Positions 1-8,862 of a stretch of DNA of 64,000 bases are shown one piece after another. Numbering within the stretch: the first letter of the stretch is position 1; each line of letters starts with the position of its first letter. The notes under the pieces are model-generated. The model was not told the DNA's origin. It saw nothing but the letters and a program-made list of their open reading frames with translations, and did not search any database. Source of the stretch: Pseudonocardia terrae (GTDB taxonomy: Bacteria > Actinomycetota > Actinomycetes > Mycobacteriales > Pseudonocardiaceae); assembly GCF_021343995.1 (NCBI RefSeq), contig NZ_JAJTTE010000015.1:62001-126000 (forward strand), in the 5' to 3' direction. Position numbers and translations under genes: made by a program.

Positions 1-1677
1 GACGGGATCCAGGAGGAGCGCACCCACCTGCTGGGCCCGCGCCGCTTCACGATCACCACCCGGGACGGCGGGCGGCTCGTGGCGCGCACGGTGGCGCGGC
101 TGCACCGACGGGCGGGGCCCTGGTACCGCTTCCGCCGGCTGCTCGCCACGATCGACGTCCAGGACGTCCCCCGCCTCTCGAGCACCCACCACGAGGTCGA
201 GCACGAGGCGTACGTGTCGCGCCTGGCCGAGGCGGCCGGGGTGCGGACCCCGCACGTGGAGCTGGCCTGCGTGATCGAGCACGGCTCGCCGGTGCTGGTC
301 CACCGGGTGGTCGAGGGGCGGCGGCTCGCCGACCTGCCGACCGCGCAGATCGACGACCCCCTGCTGGACGCGATCTGCACGCAGGTCGCGCTCCTGGGCC
401 GGGCCCACATCGCCCACCACGACCTGCAGGCCGACAACATCCTGGTGGACGCCGAGGGGAACCCTTGGCTGCTGAACTTCACCTTCGGCCAGGTCGGGGC
501 GAGCCCGGCGCTGCTGGCCCAGGACCTCGCCGACGTGCTGATCACGCTGGTCGCCATCGTCGGTGTCGACCGGACCGTCACGGCGGCCCACCGGGCCCTC
601 TCCGCGGACCGGCTCGAGGCGGCGCTGGCCTACCTGCAGCCCCTCGCCCTGCACCGCGGGGTCCGGGAGCAGATCGCCGAGGGTCACTACCTGTTCAGCG
701 AGCTGCGCGAGGCGCTGGCCGATCGGATCGGGCGCCCGCTGCCGAGCTACCCGTCGCCCGTGCGGCCGCGCGCGCTGGTCACGATGCTGTTCCTCGGCGG
801 CGCGATCTACCTTCTGCTGCCCCAGTTCGCCGACCTCCCGCAGACGCTCGACCTGCTCCGCGGCGCCAACTGGTGGTGGCTCGCGCTGGCCGTGTTCACC
901 GGGATGCTGGCGATCGTGCTGTCCGCGGTGTCCCTGCTGGGCTCCTGCGACGCCCACCTGCCGTTCCGGCGCACCGTGGAGGTGCAGGTCGCGGCCGCCT
1001 TCACCGGCCGGACCACACCCGGCGGAGTCGGCTTCTTCGGGATCAACATCGCGTTCATGGAGAAGCTGGGGCTGCGCCGCTCGCTCGCCGTCGGGGTGAC
1101 GATGCTCAACCTGGCGGCGACCGGCGTGGTCTCGGGGGTGATCTGCGTGGTCGGGGTCTTCGCCGTGGGCATCACCGGGACGCTCCGGTTCGTCAAGATC
1201 CCCACCGGCTGGCCGTTGCTGGGCGCGATCGCCGGGATCCTCGTCCTCGCCGGGCTGGTCCTCGGGTCACCGCTGGGCCGGCGGCGGATCGTCCGCCCCG
1301 GCCTGCAGGTCGTCCGCCAGCTGTGGGGGGCGATCCGCCGCCCGGTGCGGGCCGCGCAGCTGTTCGGCGGCGCCGCCGCGTACCACCTGGTCTCCGCGCT
1401 CGGCCTGGCCACCTGCCTGGCCGCCTTCGACCCGCACTTCCCGTGGCTGGAGGTGCTGGTGGTGTTCGTGGTCGGGCAGACCCTCGGGCACATCGCCCCG
1501 ACGCCCGGCGGCCTCGGCGCGGTGGAGGCGCTGCTCGTGGCCGGGCTCGTCGCCGTCGGCGTGGCCCCCGCGCCGGCGGTCGCGGCGACGCTGACCTCGC
1601 GGCTGCTGACCTACTGGCTGCCGGTGCTCCCCGGGATCGGCATGTTCCGCTACCTGCAGCACCGGGGCGTGGTCTGA
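1..1677 (+). CDS. Kinase-like/UPF0104 (LPG synthase-type) membrane protein, 5'-truncated
   Basis: The frame is open from the first base, so the gene begins left of the window; 558 codons are visible. The first 230 or so residues resemble a RIO/ABC1-like kinase fold. A catalytic-loop motif HHDLQADNIL sits near codons 139-148. The segment expected to carry the DFG metal-binding Asp reads LLNFTFG, with Asn near codon 159. The rest holds about seven hydrophobic segments and the motif APTPGGLGAVEALL, typical of the lysylphosphatidylglycerol synthase transmembrane/UPF0104 family (flippase-like domain). Family members of this architecture are membrane proteins of unclear substrate. The Asn suggests a weak or dead kinase half. 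It ends 4 bp from the convergent GNAT gene. Confidence 0.8.
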   Translation, partial: DGIQEERTHLLGPRRFTITTRDGGRLVARTVARLHRRAGPWYRFRRLLATIDVQDVPRLSSTHHEVEHEAYVSRLAEAAGVRTPHVELACVIEHGSPVLVHRVVEGRRLADLPTAQIDDPLLDAICTQVALLGRAHIAHHDLQADNILVDAEGNPWLLNFTFGQVGASPALLAQDLADVLITLVAIVGVDRTVTAAHRALSADRLEAALAYLQPLALHRGVREQIAEGHYLFSELREALADRIGRPLPSYPSPVRPRALVTMLFLGGAIYLLLPQFADLPQTLDLLRGANWWWLALAVFTGMLAIVLSAVSLLGSCDAHLPFRRTVEVQVAAAFTGRTTPGGVGFFGINIAFMEKLGLRRSLAVGVTMLNLAATGVVSGVICVVGVFAVGITGTLRFVKIPTGWPLLGAIAGILVLAGLVLGSPLGRRRIVRPGLQVVRQLWGAIRRPVRAAQLFGGAAAYHLVSALGLATCLAAFDPHFPWLEVLVVFVVGQTLGHIAPTPGGLGAVEALLVAGLVAVGVAPAPAVAATLTSRLLTYWLPVLPGIGMFRYLQHRGVV

Positions 1678-1681
1678 CGGG

Positions 1682-2206
1682 CTACCCCGCCCCCGGCTCG
1701 AGGACCAGCAGGGTCTCCCCCGCCGGCCGGAAGCCCGCGCGGCGGTAGAAGGTCGTGCTGCGGGCGGTCGGGGCGAGGATCAGCCGCCGGTACCGGCGGT
1801 CCCGGGCGTGGTCGACGACGGCCTGCAGCAGGGCGCGCGGGACCCCGCGGTCGGCGAAGGCCTCGAGCACGAAGGCGTTGCCCACCTGCCCGACCTTGCC
1901 CGCGCGCGTCCCGGGCCGGGGCATCGGGACGATCTCGACGACGTTGATCGAGCCGATCGGCGTCCAGCCCGCCCGGTCGCTGCCGATCTCGGCCAGCCAG
2001 AAGGTCCGCCGGGGCTGCTCGACGCGCGCCCACTGCGCGAACGCCGCCTCGAAGCCCTGGTCGGAGACCGGGCGGCCGGCCCGCTCCTCGGTCCAGGCGC
2101 GGCGCAGCCTCGCGAGGGCCTCGACGTCGCGCTCGTCCGCGACGCGGACGGTGATCTGCCGGGTGCCCGCCGACTGCGACCCGGCCGGCTGCGGTTCCTC
2201 AGCCAC
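1682..2206 (-). CDS. GNAT family N-acetyltransferase
   Basis: A 174-residue protein with the GNAT layout: an N-terminal ITVRVADERDVEAL strand-helix, a central beta strand with VGNAFVLEAFADRG in the acetyl-CoA loop position, and a C-terminal FYRRAGFRP motif typical of small-molecule acetyltransferases. The acceptor is unknown. The GTG start lies inside the end of the upstream radical SAM gene (8-bp overlap), so the two are probably translationally coupled. The N-terminal 15 residues are low-complexity and the true start could be slightly downstream. Confidence 0.8.
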   Translation of the reverse strand: MAEEPQPAGSQSAGTRQITVRVADERDVEALARLRRAWTEERAGRPVSDQGFEAAFAQWARVEQPRRTFWLAEIGSDRAGWTPIGSINVVEIVPMPRPGTRAGKVGQVGNAFVLEAFADRGVPRALLQAVVDHARDRRYRRLILAPTARSTTFYRRAGFRPAGETLLVLEPGAG

Positions 2207-4151
2207 CCAGCTCCCGTCCGACGGGGTTCACCACCGTCAGCGGGAGCAGCGTCGTGCCGCTCGGCCCGACCTCGATGTCGGCGCCCGTCGAGGGGCACAC
2301 CCCGCAGTCGAAGCACGGGGTCCAACGGCAGTCGTCCTGCTCCCGGCCGGACAGCGCGTCCTGCCAGTCCGCCCAGAGCCAGTCCCGCTCCAGCCCGGAG
2401 TCGAGGTGGTCCCAGGGCAGGATCTCGCCCTCCTCGCGCTCCCGGGTGGTGAACCAGTCCAGCGAGACGCCGAGCGGCTCCAGCTCGTCCTTCGCCGCCG
2501 TGATCCAGCGGTCGTAGGAGAAGTGCTCGGACCAGCCGTCGAACCGGCCGCCCTCGCGCCACACCCGCTCGATCACCGCGCCGACCCGGCGGTCGCCCCG
2601 GGCGAGCAGGCCCTCGATGAGCGAGGGCTGCCCGTCGTGGTAGCGCATGCCGATGTTGCGGCCCAGCTTCCTGTTGCTGTTCACGGCCTCGCGGAGCTTG
2701 CGCAGCCGGGCGTCGACGACGTCCGGGTGCGCCTGCGCCGCCCACTGGAACGGCGTGTGCGGCTTCGGGACGAACCCGCCGATGGAGATGGTGCAGCGCA
2801 CGTCGTTGCGGCCCGAGGCGGCGCGGCCGGCCTGGATGACCCGGTGCGCCATGCCCGCGATCTCGAGGACGTCCTCGTCCTCCTCGGTGGGCAGCCCGCA
2901 CATGAAGTACAGCTTGACCTGCCGCCAGCCCTGCGCGAACGCCTCGGACACGGTGCGGATGAGGTCCTCCTCCGACACCATCTTGTTGATCACCCGGCGG
3001 ATCCGCTCGGACCCGCCCTCGGGGGCGAAGGTGAGCCCGGAGCGGCGGCCGTTGCGGCTGATCTCGTTGGCCAGGTCGATGTTGAAGGCGTCGACGCGGG
3101 TGCTCGGCAGCGACAGCGAGGTGTTGGTGCCCTCGTAGCGGTCCGCCAGGCCCTTGGTGATGTCGGCGATCTCGGAGTGGTCGGCGCTCGACAGGCTGAG
3201 CAGGCCGACCTCGTCGAACCCGGAGGCGCGGACGGCCTGGTCGACCATCGCGCCGATCCCCTGCAGCGACCGCTCGCGCACCGGACGGGTGATCATGCCC
3301 GCCTGGCAGAACCGGCAGCCGCGGGTGCAGCCGCGGAAGATCTCCACGCTGGCCCGCTCGTGCACGGTCTCGGCCAGCGGGACCAGCGGGGCCTTCGGGT
3401 AGGGCCACTCGTCGAGGTCGCTGGTGGTGCGCTTCTGGACGGTCGCCGGCGCTCCCGGCTCGGGCGTGACCGCCGCGATCGCGCCGTTCTCGTAGGTCAC
3501 CGAGTACAGCGACGGGACGTAGCAGCCGTCGGTGTTCGCGAGCCTCATGAGGAGCTCGCGCCGGCCGCCGGGCCGGCCCTCGGCCTTCCACGCCTTGACG
3601 ACGTCGGTGATGTCGCCGACCACCTCCTCGCCGTCCCCGAGCGCGGCGACGTCGACGAAGTCGGCGATCGGCTCGGGGTTGAAGGCGGCGTGCCCGCCCG
3701 CGACGACGACCGGGTGGCTCTCGTCGCGGTCGGCGGCGTGCAGCGGGATGCCGGCGAGGTCGAGCGTGGTCAGCAGGTTGGTGTAGCCCAGCTCCGTGGA
3801 GAAGCTGACGCCGAGCAGGTCGAACGCGCCGACCGGGCGGTGCGAGTCGACCGTGAAGGCCGGCACCCCGTGCTCGCGCATGAGCTCCTCGAGGTCCGGC
3901 CAGACCGCGTAGCAGCGCTCGGCGAGGGTGTCGGCGCGCTCGTTGAGGACCTCGTAGAGGATCATGACGCCCTGGTTGGGTAGGCCGACCTCGTAGGCGT
4001 CCGGGTAGAGCAGCGCCCACCGGACCTCGGCGGACTCCCACGGCCTGGTCTGCGCGTTCAGCTCGCCACCGACGTACTGCACGGGCTTCGACACACGCGG
4101 CAGCAGCGGTTCGAGGGCCGGGAAGACGGACCCTGACAGCACAGCGCTCAC
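2199..4151 (-). CDS. TIGR03960-type B12-binding-domain radical SAM protein
   Basis: A 650-residue radical SAM enzyme. The [4Fe-4S] motif is CTRGCRFC, with cysteines at about residues 275, 279 and 282, preceded by the conserved EIFRG. The N-terminus LLPRVSKPVQYVGGELN is the usual beginning of TIGR03960 proteins, so I chose the GTG at 4151 over an open extension to 4301. Residues 50-200 look like a degenerate cobalamin-binding-type domain. The C-terminus has a second Cys-rich cluster, CFDCGVCP. The family's substrate is not established. In many bacteria it is paired with a TIGR03936/DUF2344 gene, but here the next gene is a GNAT acetyltransferase that overlaps by 8 bp. Confidence 0.88.
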   Translation of the reverse strand: MSAVLSGSVFPALEPLLPRVSKPVQYVGGELNAQTRPWESAEVRWALLYPDAYEVGLPNQGVMILYEVLNERADTLAERCYAVWPDLEELMREHGVPAFTVDSHRPVGAFDLLGVSFSTELGYTNLLTTLDLAGIPLHAADRDESHPVVVAGGHAAFNPEPIADFVDVAALGDGEEVVGDITDVVKAWKAEGRPGGRRELLMRLANTDGCYVPSLYSVTYENGAIAAVTPEPGAPATVQKRTTSDLDEWPYPKAPLVPLAETVHERASVEIFRGCTRGCRFCQAGMITRPVRERSLQGIGAMVDQAVRASGFDEVGLLSLSSADHSEIADITKGLADRYEGTNTSLSLPSTRVDAFNIDLANEISRNGRRSGLTFAPEGGSERIRRVINKMVSEEDLIRTVSEAFAQGWRQVKLYFMCGLPTEEDEDVLEIAGMAHRVIQAGRAASGRNDVRCTISIGGFVPKPHTPFQWAAQAHPDVVDARLRKLREAVNSNRKLGRNIGMRYHDGQPSLIEGLLARGDRRVGAVIERVWREGGRFDGWSEHFSYDRWITAAKDELEPLGVSLDWFTTREREEGEILPWDHLDSGLERDWLWADWQDALSGREQDDCRWTPCFDCGVCPSTGADIEVGPSGTTLLPLTVVNPVGRELGG

Positions 4152-4266
4152 GCGGACCCAGGGTAGCCCCGCGCCGGTTCCTCCTCCGCACACGGTTCCG
4201 CACACGCTCCCCCGCCACGCTCCCCGTGACCGCCACCACCGAGCGGACGTCCGACGAGGAGCCCCC

Positions 4267-5088
4267 ATGAGCACCCCCACCACCGACCCGATCCGCACCA
4301 TCGGCCCCCGGCACCGCGCGCTGTGGGCCGCCGGCGACTACGGCACGGTCGCCGCCGACCTCATCCCCGGCCTGGGCGCGGTCCTCGTCGAGGCCGTCGA
4401 TGTGCGGTCCGGGCAGCGCGTGCTCGACGTGGGCGCGGGCACCGGCAACGCCTCGATCCCGGCCGCGGCGGCCGGCGCCGAGGTCGTCGCGTCCGACCTG
4501 ACCCCGGAGCTGCTCGAGCAGGGCCGCCGGATCGCCCGCGCACGCGGGCTGTACCTGGAGTGGGTCGAGGCCGACGCCCAGTCGCTGCCCTTCGAGACCG
4601 GCGAGTTCGACGTCGTGATCTCGTGCGTGGGGTCGATGTTCGCGCCGTTCCACGAGCGCACCGCGGCCGAGACGCTGCGGGTCTGCCGGCCCGGCGGCAC
4701 CATCGGGCTGATCAACTGGACGCCCGAGGGCTTCGTCGGGCAGCTCTTCGCCACCATGAAGCCCTTCGCGCCGCCACCCCCGCCGGGCGCCCGGCCCGCA
4801 CCGCTGTGGGGCAGCGAGGAACACGTCCGCGAGCTGTTCGGCACGGGCGTGCGGGCCCTCCGCGCCGAGAAGCGCACCTGCACCCTCGACGTCAGCGACT
4901 CGCCGCAGGACTTCCGCGAGTGGTGGAAGCGCCACTACGGCCCCACGATCGCGGTCTACCGGAACGTGGCCGGCGACCCGGCCCGCACCGCCGAGCTCGA
5001 CGCCGCCTTCCTCGACCTCCTCACCCGGACGCGGACCGGTGGCGTCTGGGAGTCCGAGTACCTGCTCGTCACGGCCGAACGCGCCTGA
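4267..5088 (+). CDS. Class I SAM-dependent methyltransferase
   Basis: A 273-residue UbiE/Methyltransf_11-like enzyme. Motif I is VLDVGAGTGNAS (about residues 50-61), the acidic SAM-binding residue lies in VVASDLTP, and a post-motif DAQSLPF precedes FDVVISC. The C-terminal half, with WWKRHYGPT, determines the unknown acceptor. An AGGAG-like ribosome site sits upstream of the ATG. It is divergent from the radical SAM gene across about 115 bp, which should hold both promoters, and is followed after 90 bp by a SARP-like regulator on the same strand. Confidence 0.85.
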   Translation: MSTPTTDPIRTIGPRHRALWAAGDYGTVAADLIPGLGAVLVEAVDVRSGQRVLDVGAGTGNASIPAAAAGAEVVASDLTPELLEQGRRIARARGLYLEWVEADAQSLPFETGEFDVVISCVGSMFAPFHERTAAETLRVCRPGGTIGLINWTPEGFVGQLFATMKPFAPPPPPGARPAPLWGSEEHVRELFGTGVRALRAEKRTCTLDVSDSPQDFREWWKRHYGPTIAVYRNVAGDPARTAELDAAFLDLLTRTRTGGVWESEYLLVTAERA

Positions 5089-5178
5089 GCCGGACGGCCG
5101 AATCCGGCCGAACGGACGACGTCGGACGTATCGGGCGCTGCCATCCTGGGCTCCTTCCCAGCGGACGGGAGGACGCGG

Positions 5179-6777
5179 ATGGATCCGGGCGGGGCGGGAC
5201 GGGGGGACGACAGCGGGGCGGGGCCCGCCGTCGTGGTCCGCCTGCTCGGGCCGCCGCGCGTCGAGACGCGCGGGCCGCGCCCTCCCGTCCCCCGGGGGCG
5301 CAAGCCGTGGGCGCTGCTCGCGCTGCTGCTGACCTCGACCGGGCCGGTCCCCCGCGGGCGGGTCCAGGACCAGCTGTTCCCCGACGCCGAGGACCCGCAG
5401 GCCGCGCTGCGCTGGACGCTGAGCCAGGTGCGTCGCGCCGTGGGGGACGCGGTCCGGATCGAGGGCGACCCGCTGACCTGCGAGCTCGCCGACGGCGTCC
5501 GGGTCGACGTCGTCGACGTCCTGGCCGGGCGCGCACCCGCCGGCTGGCCGCTGGCCGACGCCACCCTGCCGCTGCTCGAGTGCGCCGAGCCCGACGTGCC
5601 CGAGTTCGCCGCGTGGCTGCACGGCCGCCGGCACGCCCTGGCCCGGGACGGGGCGCGGCTGCAGCGGCGGCACCGGCCGCGGCGCCAGTCCCCCGCCAGC
5701 CGGGCCGCGGTGCGCGAGCTCGTCCGGGTGGGCGAGCAGGTGATGGACTCGGGGGCGGCCCGCGACGGCACGGCGATCCTCGCCGGCGCGGTCCGGCGGG
5801 CCCGGGAGCTGGGCGACGACGTCGTCCTGGCCGAGGCGCTCGCGCACTACGGGCGCGGGTACGTCCACGCCGTCGCCAGCTCGGACCCCGGCGCCGCCGC
5901 CGCGTTGCGCGAGGCCGACCGGCTCGCCACGCGCGAGGGCCTGGCCGACATCGCCTCGCTCGCCCGCCGCGAGCTCGGCTTCGTCGCCACGGCCACCGGC
6001 GCCCCCACCACGGCGCTGCGGATGCTCGCGAGCGCCGACGCCGCGGCCGGGGAGCGGCCGGAGCAGCGGGCGGGCGTCGCGCACGTGCGCGGGTTCGCGC
6101 TGATCGACACCGGGCTCTCGGAGTGGGCGGTGCGCGAGCTCGACGCCGCCGTCGCGCTCGCCGAGACCGCGGACCGGCCCCGCGCGTTCACCGCCGCGAT
6201 CGCCATGCGGGCCCGGGCCCGGCTGCAACGCGGCGAGGACGAGGCGGCCGCCGCCGACGTGGGCGAGGCCCGCCTGATGGCCGGTGAGCTCGGGTGGACG
6301 TCGATGCGGCCGTGGATCGACGCTCTGCACGGCGAGGTCCTGCTCCGGGAGGACCGCGTGGCGGAGGCCGAGGCCGTCCTCGCCGACGCCCACACCCTCG
6401 CCGAGGTCCTCGACGACGCCTGCTGGATCGCCCTGACCAGCCGCGGCCTCGCCGTCGCCCGGGCCCGGCTGGGCGACCCGGCCGCGGCCGCGACGGCCCT
6501 CGACGGTGCCTGCGCCACCCTCGTCGCCGACGCCGACGTGTGCTGCTGGATCGAGCTGCACCTGCGCGACACGCTCTGCGGGATCACCTCGGACCTCGAC
6601 CGGGCCGCGGCGCTGCGCGAGGCCGCGCTGCTGGCCCGGCGCGCCGAGCACACGGGACTGGCGGAGTACGCGGTGCGCGCCGCCCGGCACCGCGCCCGGC
6701 TCGGCGACACCGACGCCGCCGCCGACGCGCGGGCCCGGGCCCTGCCGCACGACAACCCCGCCCTCCTCCGCGACTGA
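5179..6777 (+). CDS. SARP-like transcriptional regulator with TPR-rich C-terminus
   Basis: A 532-residue protein. Residues 14-100 form a winged-helix domain of the OmpR/SARP type (VVVRLLGPPRVE, then RKPWALLALLL and ALRWTLSQVRRAVG). After an Arg/Pro-rich linker, residues 175-530 are helical Ala/Leu/Glu-rich repeats resembling TPR or bacterial transcriptional-activator repeats. A clear BTAD domain is not obvious, and no NB-ARC motifs are present. GGAGG lies just upstream of the ATG. SARPs usually activate nearby secondary-metabolism genes, but no biosynthetic cluster is visible here, so the target is unknown; the upstream methyltransferase is one possibility. Confidence 0.75.
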   Translation: MDPGGAGRGDDSGAGPAVVVRLLGPPRVETRGPRPPVPRGRKPWALLALLLTSTGPVPRGRVQDQLFPDAEDPQAALRWTLSQVRRAVGDAVRIEGDPLTCELADGVRVDVVDVLAGRAPAGWPLADATLPLLECAEPDVPEFAAWLHGRRHALARDGARLQRRHRPRRQSPASRAAVRELVRVGEQVMDSGAARDGTAILAGAVRRARELGDDVVLAEALAHYGRGYVHAVASSDPGAAAALREADRLATREGLADIASLARRELGFVATATGAPTTALRMLASADAAAGERPEQRAGVAHVRGFALIDTGLSEWAVRELDAAVALAETADRPRAFTAAIAMRARARLQRGEDEAAAADVGEARLMAGELGWTSMRPWIDALHGEVLLREDRVAEAEAVLADAHTLAEVLDDACWIALTSRGLAVARARLGDPAAAATALDGACATLVADADVCCWIELHLRDTLCGITSDLDRAAALREAALLARRAEHTGLAEYAVRAARHRARLGDTDAAADARARALPHDNPALLRD

Positions 6778-6866
6778 CCCGCCGCGGTCTCGCGAACGGC
6801 TGTACCGCACATGGCGCCTGGGTGTGTCGCGACCGAGGGGTGTGGCAGCGCCGGCGGGTGCGGCGC

Positions 6867-6938
6867 CCGGGCGGGTGCAGCCCGCCGGGCGGGTGCAGCG
6901 CGCCGGGCGGGTGCGGCGCGCCGGGCGGGTGCGGCGCG
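6867..6938. repeat. 18-bp tandem repeat, four copies, in a 303-bp convergent gap
   Basis: Four head-to-tail 18-bp units begin at 6867, 6885, 6903 and 6921, with consensus CCGGGCGGGTGCRGCGCG. The first two carry CAG and the last two CGG at one position, and a degenerate partial copy follows at 6939. The block lies in the gap 6778-7080 between the SARP-like gene and dapA, which converge. Nothing else recognisable is in that gap. The array may contribute GC-rich transcript ends for both genes, but no U-tract is present. Confidence 0.85.
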
Positions 6939-7080
6939 CCGGGCACATGCCGCAGCGCCGAGCGCTGATGCAGCGCTGGGCCGGGGGCGACGACGTTCGT
7001 CGCGGTGCCCGATCGCGGGCCTCGAGGCCGAGCCGCCGCCTCGATCCGGACGCTCCCGGGCAGGTGCCCGGGGACCGCGG

Positions 7081-7959
7081 TCAGTCGAGGAGGCCGGCGA
7101 TGCGCAGGGCGGCGCGGACGTCCTCGTGGTGCCACTCGTCGAGCGGGACCAGCGGCAGCCGGATGCCCCGGGGCATCAGCCCCATCTCGGCCAGCGCCCA
7201 CTTCACCGGGATCGGGTTGGGCTCGGCGAACAGGGCGCGGTGCAGACCGGCGAGGTCGGCGTCGATGGTGGCCGCCTCCTCGGCGTCGCCGGAGATGGCC
7301 GCCTTGCACATGCGCGCCATCGCCTCGGGCGCGACGTTCGCGGTGACCGAGATGTCGCCGTGGAAGCCGGCGAGCATGCTGGCGCGGGCGGTGGCGTCGT
7401 CGCCGGAGTAGAGCGCGAAGTCCGTCAGCCCGAGCGCGACGAGGTCGCGCACCCGGTCCAGGTCGCCCTTGGCCTCCTTGAGTCCGACGATGTTCGGCAC
7501 CTCGGCGAGCCGCTCGACGGTCGAGGGCAGCATGTCGCAGGCGGTGCGGCCGGGGACGTTGTAGAGGTACTGCGGGATGTCGACGGCCTCGGCGACCTTC
7601 TTGAAGTGCCGGAACAGGCCCTCCTGCGGCGGCTTGTTGTAGTACGGCGTGACCAGCAGAGCCCCGTCGGCGCCGGCGGCCGCGGCGGACTTCGTGAGGT
7701 GGATGGCCTCGTCGGTGTTGTTCGCGCCGGTGCCCGCGATGACCGGGACCCGTCCAGCGACGACGTTGATCGTGCGGCGGATGACGTCCGTGTGCTCCTC
7801 GACCGACAGCGTGGAGGACTCGCCGGTCGTGCCCACGGACACGATCGCCGCGGTCCCGGCCAGCACCTGCCGCTCGACGAGTCGCTCCAGTGCCTCGTGG
7901 TCGATCGAGCCGTCCTCCCGCATGGGGGTGACCAGCGCGACGAGACTTCCGGTGATCAT
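7081..7959 (-). CDS. dapA: 4-hydroxy-tetrahydrodipicolinate synthase, proteobacterial-like
   Basis: A 292-residue enzyme condensing pyruvate with aspartate semialdehyde in the DAP/lysine pathway. Catalytic residues fall at exactly the Escherichia coli numbers: Thr44/Thr45 in SVGTTGES, Tyr107 in TPYYN, Tyr133 in YLYNVPGR, Arg138, and Schiff-base Lys161 in GLKEAKG. The ATG at 7959 has AAGGGG six bases upstream, which excludes the ATG two codons earlier. Motifs such as SVTANVAP and FAEPNPIPVKWA resemble gammaproteobacterial DapA more than the usual actinobacterial form (for example Rv2753c). It may be a second, acquired copy, or a DapA-like aldolase of another pathway. No other DAP-pathway gene is adjacent. 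Confidence 0.87.
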   Translation of the reverse strand: MITGSLVALVTPMREDGSIDHEALERLVERQVLAGTAAIVSVGTTGESSTLSVEEHTDVIRRTINVVAGRVPVIAGTGANNTDEAIHLTKSAAAAGADGALLVTPYYNKPPQEGLFRHFKKVAEAVDIPQYLYNVPGRTACDMLPSTVERLAEVPNIVGLKEAKGDLDRVRDLVALGLTDFALYSGDDATARASMLAGFHGDISVTANVAPEAMARMCKAAISGDAEEAATIDADLAGLHRALFAEPNPIPVKWALAEMGLMPRGIRLPLVPLDEWHHEDVRAALRIAGLLD

Positions 7960-8214
7960 GATCATCCCCTTCGTGACGCGAACGCGACGGCGACGGCGAC
8001 GGTAGCAAGCGCGCGTGGCGCGGGCCCAGGGCGATCCGGCCCGGGTGAGCAGGGTCCCCGGCCCCGGCCCGGGCGGTGCGGAGGTGGTGCTGGCCCCACC
8101 CCCGCACGGGGGGTGGGCGCGCCCGGATCCGGGGGCTCGCACGGGCGACCCGCTCCCCGTCGGTCCCTAGCGTTCCGGGCAGCGTCGCGTCACGGAAGGA
8201 GCGAGGGAGCGGTG

Positions 8215-8862
8215 ATGAGCGCGGTGTCCCCGACGGCCCCGCCGGTGCGCCGGCGGCCCCGTCCCACGCCGCGTGAGCTGCCCCGGCTGCGCGAGGCGGG
8301 CACGGCCGCGGCCCTGCTCGCGGTGGCTGCGCTCGGGCTGCGGTGGTGGGGGTCGCCGTGGCACGACGTCCCGGTCACGCGCGTGGCCCAGTGGCACATC
8401 CGGACGCTGCTGGGCCTCGGGCGGGCCGGCCGGGTACCGGTCCTGCTGCTGCTCGGGCTCGCGGTGCTCGCGCTGGTCACCGGCGCGCTGGCCCGCTCCG
8501 GCCGGCTGCCGTGCTGGCCGCACCAGGTCGCGCTGGCCGCCGCCGGGGCCACCTCGGTGCTGGCCGCGGCGCAGACGGTGACCCGCTGCCCCGTGGCCCT
8601 CGGCGCGTGGCTCACCGGGCTGCTGGGCCTGGTGGCCCTGGCCGGCTCCGTGGTGCGGTCGGAACGGCCGGCGCAGGGATCGGCGCACGGATCGGCACAC
8701 GGACCAGGGTCACCGCAGCAACAGCGCTTCCAGCCTGCGCGCGGCGACGACAACCCCGACCGCAGCCATGACCAGGAAGTACGCGAGATGGCCGAGCAGG
8801 CCGATCTGGACCGCCCCGGTGGTGAGCCCACGCATCAGCTCGACCGCGTGGAACAGGGGTAG
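8215..8862 (+). CDS. Small four-helix membrane protein (hypothetical)
   Basis: This open frame encodes 215 residues after an ATG preceded by GGAAGGAG. Residues 25-150 contain four hydrophobic segments (around AALLAVAALGL, VPVLLLLGLAVLAL, VALAAAGATSVLAAA and LTGLLGLVALAGSV), consistent with an integral membrane protein of no recognised family. The final 50 residues are hydrophilic and are encoded entirely opposite the 3' end of the ABC permease gene, with 153 bp of antisense overlap. That tail may therefore reflect loss of an earlier stop. The core looks real; the full length is less certain. Confidence 0.5.
   Translation: MSAVSPTAPPVRRRPRPTPRELPRLREAGTAAALLAVAALGLRWWGSPWHDVPVTRVAQWHIRTLLGLGRAGRVPVLLLLGLAVLALVTGALARSGRLPCWPHQVALAAAGATSVLAAAQTVTRCPVALGAWLTGLLGLVALAGSVVRSERPAQGSAHGSAHGPGSPQQQRFQPARGDDNPDRSHDQEVREMAEQADLDRPGGEPTHQLDRVEQG

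Noticed and set aside
1780..6948. A 1722-codon minus-strand open frame across several genes
   Set aside because: It runs antisense to or out of frame with well-supported genes and has an Arg/Pro/Gly-rich product, a normal artefact of very high GC content.
8095..8117. CCCACCCCC...GGGGGTGGG hairpin as a regulatory element
   Set aside because: A near-perfect short stem in very GC-rich DNA upstream of a weak gene; chance occurrence is likely.
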